Positions 61,901-64,000 of a stretch of 64,000 nt of DNA are shown here, piece by piece. The notes below the pieces were generated by a model, which was not told where the DNA came from, did not search any database, and saw only the letters and a program-made list of their open reading frames with translations. Each line of letters begins with the position of its first letter. The first letter of the stretch is position 1. This stretch comes from Cercospora beticola (lineage: Eukaryota; Ascomycota; Dothideomycetes; Mycosphaerellales; Mycosphaerellaceae): positions 3,720,001-3,784,000 of the forward strand of contig NC_088938.1 of the NCBI RefSeq assembly GCF_033473495.1, given 5' to 3'. Position numbers and translations under genes: made by a program.

Positions 61901-64000
61901 AAAAAATCGATTTTAGACTATACTACTACTAAGGTACTTTAACTCTACGCTACGCCTACGAGTCGAAACTAACGCTTCTAACTTTATAGTAGCCGGTATT
62001 CTAAGCTAACTATTCGAAGCGGAATAGTATCTAATTACCTTCTTCTTATAGAAGATAATTAACGCTAAATATAACTATAAGGTTTACGATAAGGAACTAC
62101 TTATAGTAGTTAAAGTATTTAAGATATAGCGACTATACCTCGAAGGCGCTATATATAAGGTTAAGGTACTTATTAATTACGCTAACTTTAAGGGATTTAT
62201 AAGCGTTAAGTAGTTAATAGGTAGATAAGCAAAGTAGGCGATATTCCTCGCTCTCTTTAATTTTACTATTAGCTATCGAGCTAGTAAGCTTAACCTAGCC
62301 GATATACTATCTAGACGTAGCGACTACGTACGAGAGGCGAAGGAGATAAGCAACCTCCTACTATTACTATAGTAGAAACTCTAGGTATAGAGTACTATAC
62401 CTATAAGCGGCCTAGTTATTACTCGTATAAAAGCTACTTACTAGGCTTAGTTAGATACTCTAAAGGTAGTTATAGTAGTAGTTAAGAGCAGAGAGGTAGC
62501 GCTACCCGATAGTAAGTATATTATAGTAGTAGTTAACCGTTCGGTTCGTCCGTTTAGCTTTACTCTACTCTTATAAGTCGCTAGCGCTATTACTATATAA
62601 GAGTAGCCGTATACTAACGTCTCGGATATAATTATTAGGTATACTACTATATTAGTATAGCTCGATCCGAAAGTAAAAGTACTATATAAGTAGACCGAAT
62701 ACGAAGGTATAGCGAGCAAGAAATATACTATTAAGAATAGCTATATATACTAGAAAGAGGCCTTATACCTACCGAACGACCTAGTATTATAGACGTAAGT
62801 AATCCGTATATACTACGATAATATTCTAGTAGGCTATTTTAGTAAGAATAAGATAGTAGAGTTAGTTAAGCGGAAGTACTAGTAGCTAGAGGTTAGTAAC
62901 GATATAAGGTAGTACGTCGAGTAGTATAGTAGCTATTAGAAGGCGAAAGCGAGGCGCTATTGCCTCTATAGCGAGATAGCTATACTCCTACTACCTAACT
63001 ATCCTTAGAAGGATTTATCTATAGACTTTATTATAGATCTTCTACCTAGTAAGTAGAACGGCTATATCTTCGACGTAATTCTTATAATTATAGATCGTTA
63101 CTCGAAGATAGTAACTTTCGTCCGAATAATAAAGCGCTATACTAGTATAGAGCTTACGGATATCCTAATTAATAAAGTAATATAACTACGTAGCGTACTA
63201 GCTAGTATCGTAAGTAATAGAGGCTTAGTCTTTACTAGCTAGTTCTAGTTAGACTTCTACTACGAGACGTATATAAAACGTAGGCTAAGTACTATATTCT
63301 ACTTATAGACTAATAGTTAAACCGAGCGTATAAACTAGATACTTAAGCAGTACCTACGTATCTATTATAGTAAGCGATAGAACAACTAGGTATCTATTCT
63401 ATCGTTAGTAGAATTCGCGTATAATAATAGCGCGAATACTATACTTAAGATATCGCTATTTCGAGTAGTATACGAGTTTAATCTAGACCTTTCTATAGAA
63501 ACGTATAAGAGGAACGTAAGCGAAGCTCGGGATACGCTTCTTTAGAGAGAGGTACTAGTAGTAAAGGATACTATAGAGAGGTTAAAGCAGAACTATAAAG
63601 AGCTAACTAAGCGCTAGTAATAAGTAAGCGAATCTTAGGCTAAGTACTTTAATTAGAAGTACTAGCCGATAGAATTTAAGATTAGCGACTTAGTCCTATT
63701 ATCTATAAAGAACCTCTAGTTAAAAGTACTATCGAAGAAGCTAGCGGATAGATTCGCTAGACTATTTAAAGTTATTAACGTAGTTAGAAAGTAGGCGTAC
63801 TACCTAGCTCTACTAACCGGCTTATAGATTTATAATATCTTCTATATATCCCTCTTAGAACTCTAGTAAGGCGGCGATATATAGGCTACTAGCCTACTAC
63901 TTATAGATAAGTAAAGCGAATAGGAAGTCGAGAGGATACTAGAAAGCTATATAGAGAAAGGCGTAAAGAAGTACCTAGTTCGATAGCGCGAGTAGCTAGA
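58926..64000 (+). mobile_element. Ty3/gypsy retrotransposon, 3' end beyond the window
   Basis: The 5' end (LTR) begins tataagagctagagg at 58926; the LTR end is not certain (about 59160). Gag covers about 59200-60400, with a degraded CCHC knuckle (ISSNCPNLKK at about 60295-60325). Protease is near 60480-60700. Reverse transcriptase is at about 61150-61780 with the box VYLDDILIYS intact near 61500-61530. RNase H follows at about 61950-62330, then an integrase zinc-binding region (about 62750-62990) and core (about 63010-63480: DFIIDLLPSKQNGYIF, VSNRGLVF, TERIN). Many stops are at Gln/Trp positions. No chromodomain is seen before the window ends. Confidence 0.88.

Larger units (their letters stand above)
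23991..64000. repeat. RIP-mutated, gene-free retrotransposon block
   Basis: Over 40 kb CA and TG are nearly absent while TA is extreme and CG survives. This fits C-to-T change at CpA on both strands, the RIP signature of Pezizomycotina. In conceptual translations stops (TAG, TAA) stand where Gln (CAG, CAA) or Trp (TGG) belong, for example in the chromodomain near 30660. Every recognisable coding segment is retrotransposon-derived and none is open. Confidence 0.95.

Noticed and set aside
62447..62719. 90-codon minus-strand open frame with hydrophobic stretches
   Set aside because: It is antisense to the gypsy RNase H/integrase region; hydrophobicity comes from TA-rich composition.
23991..64000. 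A centromere or telomere
   Set aside because: Retrotransposon-rich RIPped blocks are found in both places and elsewhere. No telomeric repeat or satellite array is visible, so position cannot be claimed.
1..64000. CRISPR array or prokaryotic operon
   Set aside because: No regularly spaced direct repeats; spliced genes and RIP show that this is fungal DNA.

Overview
The window looks like a piece of a filamentous ascomycete (Pezizomycotina) genome with two sharply different compartments. Positions 1 to about 23,990 are normal-composition, gene-bearing DNA: short spliceosomal introns of 46-90 nt with GT-AG ends and CTRAY-like branch points, a Zn2Cys6 regulator, a fungal NACHT/NLR protein, a fungal-type copper amine oxidase and an SRPK-like kinase. 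From about 23,990 to the end of the window (40 kb) the sequence is almost free of CpA and TpG, rich in TpA, and built entirely from nested retrotransposons. This is the signature of repeat-induced point mutation (RIP). I cannot place the species; a dothideomycete-like plant-associated or rock fungus would fit, but that is a guess.

Gene compartment, left to right: a multi-pass membrane protein (482-2493, +); a PHD-like zinc-finger protein (2546-3430, -); the NatA catalytic N-acetyltransferase NAA10/ARD1 (4023-4828, -); a doubtful small protein (5359-5804, -); an SRPK-like protein kinase in five exons (6459-7997, +); a five-exon NACHT-domain NLR (8744-11877, -); a non-RIPped 297-bp MITE (12342-12638); a 2EXR/F-box-like gene broken by one in-frame TAA (13103-13813, +); and a tRNA-Asp-like Pol III unit lacking its 3' half (14597-14430, -).

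The last 8 kb of the gene compartment reads as an amine-catabolism cluster: Zn2Cys6 regulator (15086-17595, +), aldehyde/succinate-semialdehyde dehydrogenase (17651-19318, -), copper amine oxidase (19744-21857, -) and, divergently, an M20-family amidohydrolase/peptidase (22150-23434, +) that also carries one in-frame TAA. A plausible flow is hydrolysis of an N-acyl amine by M20, oxidation of the free amine to an aldehyde by the amine oxidase, and oxidation of the aldehyde to an acid by the dehydrogenase. Two CGG...CCG inverted repeats upstream of the dehydrogenase are candidate sites for the regulator.

RIP compartment: a Tad/I-like LINE (24.8-29.6 kb), a chromodomain Ty3/gypsy 3' fragment (29.6-30.8 kb), a 5'-truncated Ty1/copia element (31.8-36.4 kb, +), fragments of two reverse-oriented copia families (36.4-38.4 kb), and then a deeply nested stack. 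In that stack a second LINE (38.5-39.4 kb, resuming at 56.9 kb) was split by copia elements, which were themselves invaded by a complete LINE (43.3-48.4 kb) and a 2.2-kb non-autonomous element (51.4-53.6 kb). A Ty3/gypsy element (58.9 kb to the window end) cuts the split LINE a second time. All three insertions within the stack can be proved from target-site duplications (5, 17 and 13 bp). The three long terminal repeats with two internal regions imply loss of one copia 3' half by LTR-LTR recombination. No open gene was found in this compartment.
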